Source of the DNA: Porphyrobacter sp. SLTP
Lineage (GTDB): Bacteria; Pseudomonadota; Alphaproteobacteria; Sphingomonadales; Sphingomonadaceae
Assembly (NCBI RefSeq): GCF_009905735.1
Contig: NZ_JAAALE010000004.1
Span: 62,001-126,000 of the forward strand
Direction: 5' to 3'
DNA length: 64,000 bases
Shown: one piece after another, positions 62,823 through 64,000 of the stretch
Numbering within the stretch: the first letter of the stretch is position 1
How the letters are laid out: every line of letters begins with the position of its first letter
Notes under the pieces: model-generated
What the model saw: the letters and a program-made list of their open reading frames with translations, nothing else
Databases searched by the model: none
What the model was told of the DNA's origin: nothing
Made by a program: the position numbers and the translations under genes

Positions 62823-63521
62823 ATGGCGCAAGGCACACAGCATCCCGCCCCCGAGGCACCGCCGCGCCCGGCCCGCGTCATCATCGTCGAGGATGACGAG
62901 CGGCTGCGGAGCTATGCCAAAGGGGCGCTGGCGGCGGCTCGGGATATCGCCGTTGTCGGCGATGCAGGCACGCTGGCCGATGGCCTGCCGCTGGTCGATC
63001 TGATGCCCGATCTGGCGCTGCTCGATCTGGGCCTGCCCGATGGCAACGGGATCACTGTGATTGAGGCGATCCGCACCAAGGTGCCGGCCTGCCGGGTGCT
63101 GGTCTTCACCGTGTTCGAGGACCGGGCAAGTGTGCTCGGCACGCTGAAGGCCGGGGCGGATGGCTATATCCTCAAGGATACGAGCGCCGACATGGTGCTC
63201 GCTCATGTCCGGGCGACGCTGGCGGGCGAGACCCCGATCAGCGCGCGCGCCGCGAGCCACTTGCTGAGCCTTGTGCGCGATGAGCCTGTCGCAGAAACTG
63301 CCGGGCCCGATGCACCGCACCTCTCCCCGCGTGAACGCGAACTGCTGGAATATCTCGCGCGCGGGTTAAGCCGCAAGGAAGCGGCGCGGGTGATGAACCT
63401 CTCGCCTTACACGGTCGCCGAATATGTGCAGGGCATCTACCGCAAGCTGCACGTCAGATCGCGCGGCGAGGCGGTGTTCGAGGCGATCCAGGCCAAATTG
63501 ATCCGCATCGACCGCGAGTAA
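62823..63521 (+). CDS. LuxR/NarL-type response regulator
   Basis: A 232-residue two-domain regulator. The receiver runs 18-130 (VIIVEDDERLRSYAK with the acidic pair; phospho-acceptor Asp in LALLDLGLPDGNG; Thr in VFTVFED; Lys in YILKDTS). A LuxR helix-turn-helix follows (LSPRERELLEYLARGLSRKEAARVMNLSPYTVAEYVQGIYRKL pattern). The ATG at 62823 is chosen; the frame is open 138 bases upstream. A cognate sensor kinase is not visible and may lie right of the window. It is divergent from the secreted unknown gene. Confidence 0.93.
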   Translation: MAQGTQHPAPEAPPRPARVIIVEDDERLRSYAKGALAAARDIAVVGDAGTLADGLPLVDLMPDLALLDLGLPDGNGITVIEAIRTKVPACRVLVFTVFEDRASVLGTLKAGADGYILKDTSADMVLAHVRATLAGETPISARAASHLLSLVRDEPVAETAGPDAPHLSPRERELLEYLARGLSRKEAARVMNLSPYTVAEYVQGIYRKLHVRSRGEAVFEAIQAKLIRIDRE

Positions 63522-63529
63522 GCGCGGCC

Positions 63530-63561
63530 GGATCATCCCCTCCTCTGAGGGGATATGATCC
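63530..63561 (+). terminator. Hairpin after the LuxR-type regulator
   Basis: GGATCATCCCCTC pairs with GAGGGGATATGATCC around the loop CTCT, with one bulged A. The stem of about 14 bp is followed by TTCTCG. It starts nine bases after the stop codon and should end the regulator's transcript. Confidence 0.65.
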
Positions 63562-63650
63562 TTCTCGTGATAGGTCGAAAGCAACATGGGAAATCAGCAT
63601 CTTGAGAGGTGTGCCCATGTGCCGCATCCGCCACACATCGGACATTTGAC

Positions 63651-64000
63651 GTGCGCCTTGCCGCCCTGTTTTTTGGTCCGATGCTGTTGGTCATGGCTGG
63701 CCCAGCCAGCGCCGGTGACAAGATGCCGGACTATCTGCGTGAGCTCGATCGTCCGGTGAATGCGGGTGACTGGACGTTGCAGTGCAACGCCTCGCTGGTC
63801 TGCCAGATCATCGGCGTGGTCACCCCGCCGCGTAATCATGTGGGCGTGCGCACGGTGGTGATGATCGACCGCGGGGTTGCCCGCGATGCGCGACCGCGCC
63901 TGCGCATGGCGTTCCTCGATTCGACCGGCGCCCTCGCCGTGCCGCCGCCGGAGGATCACTGGCGGTTGATCCCGCGCGGACGGCTGCGGCGCGAAGTGGC
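63651..64000 (+). CDS. Secreted hypothetical protein, cut by the window end
   Basis: The frame from GTG at 63651 stays open to the last base. It encodes a signal peptide (MRLAALFFGPMLLVMAGPASA) and then about 95 residues with DWTLQCNASLVCQIIGVV, RTVVMIDRGVARDARPRLRMAFLD. The DWxxxC...C pattern after a signal peptide resembles DUF1176 or invasion-associated-locus-B-type periplasmic proteins, but the match is loose. The 3' end is missing. Confidence 0.6.
   Translation, partial: MRLAALFFGPMLLVMAGPASAGDKMPDYLRELDRPVNAGDWTLQCNASLVCQIIGVVTPPRNHVGVRTVVMIDRGVARDARPRLRMAFLDSTGALAVPPPEDHWRLIPRGRLRREV

Noticed and set aside
1..64000. CRISPR arrays, rRNA genes and insertion sequences
   Set aside because: No regularly spaced direct repeats, no rRNA-like sequence and no transposase-like protein were found on either strand.

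Overview
The window is GC-rich, densely coding DNA whose gene content points to an alphaproteobacterium of the order Sphingomonadales, most likely Erythrobacteraceae-like. The signs are three TonB-dependent receptors, a DUF1465/RcdA-type cell-cycle protein, DUF465 and DUF6356 small proteins, a cpoB-tilS gene order, EI-Ntr (ptsP), and the dispersed REP-like palindromes common in sphingomonad genomes. This placement rests on protein-family recognition, not on a database search.

Left end (1-4948): the right-hand part of an integrated element. A tyrosine recombinase (minus strand) lies beside a 50-nt 3' half of a tRNA-Val(CAC) gene at 4899-4948, which I read as the attachment scar. Inside the element are an amidohydrolase, a poorly coding 0.8-kb stretch with decayed repeats, a MESH1-like small alarmone hydrolase and an overlapping 140-residue protein of unknown function. 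The intact tRNA and the other boundary should lie left of the window.

5.1-15.8 kb: an M14 metallopeptidase, a membrane protein, then an iron/heme block on the minus strand (hemoglobin/heme TonB receptor, DUF6607 protein, PKHD-type dioxygenase) with Fur-like palindromes upstream. A TetR regulator is divergent to another TonB receptor, with a palindrome between them.

15.8-36.2 kb: mostly core genes. These are serS-surE-potassium channel (start and stop codons overlapping), rimO, an L,D-transpeptidase, tilS-cpoB, rodZ, ptsP, two DUF465 genes, a DUF1465/RcdA-like gene, glpK, an MBL-fold hydrolase and nadA, interspersed with small membrane and secreted proteins.

36.2-48 kb: a GIY-YIG gene bracketed by near-perfect 30-bp inverted repeats, an EamA transporter, an old yellow enzyme, lipB, an MFS transporter, an ArsC-like protein, a siderophore receptor with a Fur-like site, an orphan 2Fe-2S protein with an altered cysteine motif, a class II aldolase and a MATE exporter. 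REP-like palindromes fill most of the gaps between convergent genes here.

48-58.8 kb: a chemotaxis cluster, cheA-cheW-cheY-cheB-cheR followed by a GGDEF-EAL protein and two methyl-accepting chemotaxis proteins. CheA lacks room for a P2 domain and carries a long tail that looks like a second CheW module plus a degenerate receiver. 59-64 kb: a YegD-like Hsp70, a histidine phosphatase, a DUF3617 lipoprotein, a secreted unknown, a LuxR-type response regulator and a secreted protein cut by the window end. No rRNA, intact tRNA, CRISPR array or recognisable insertion sequence was seen.
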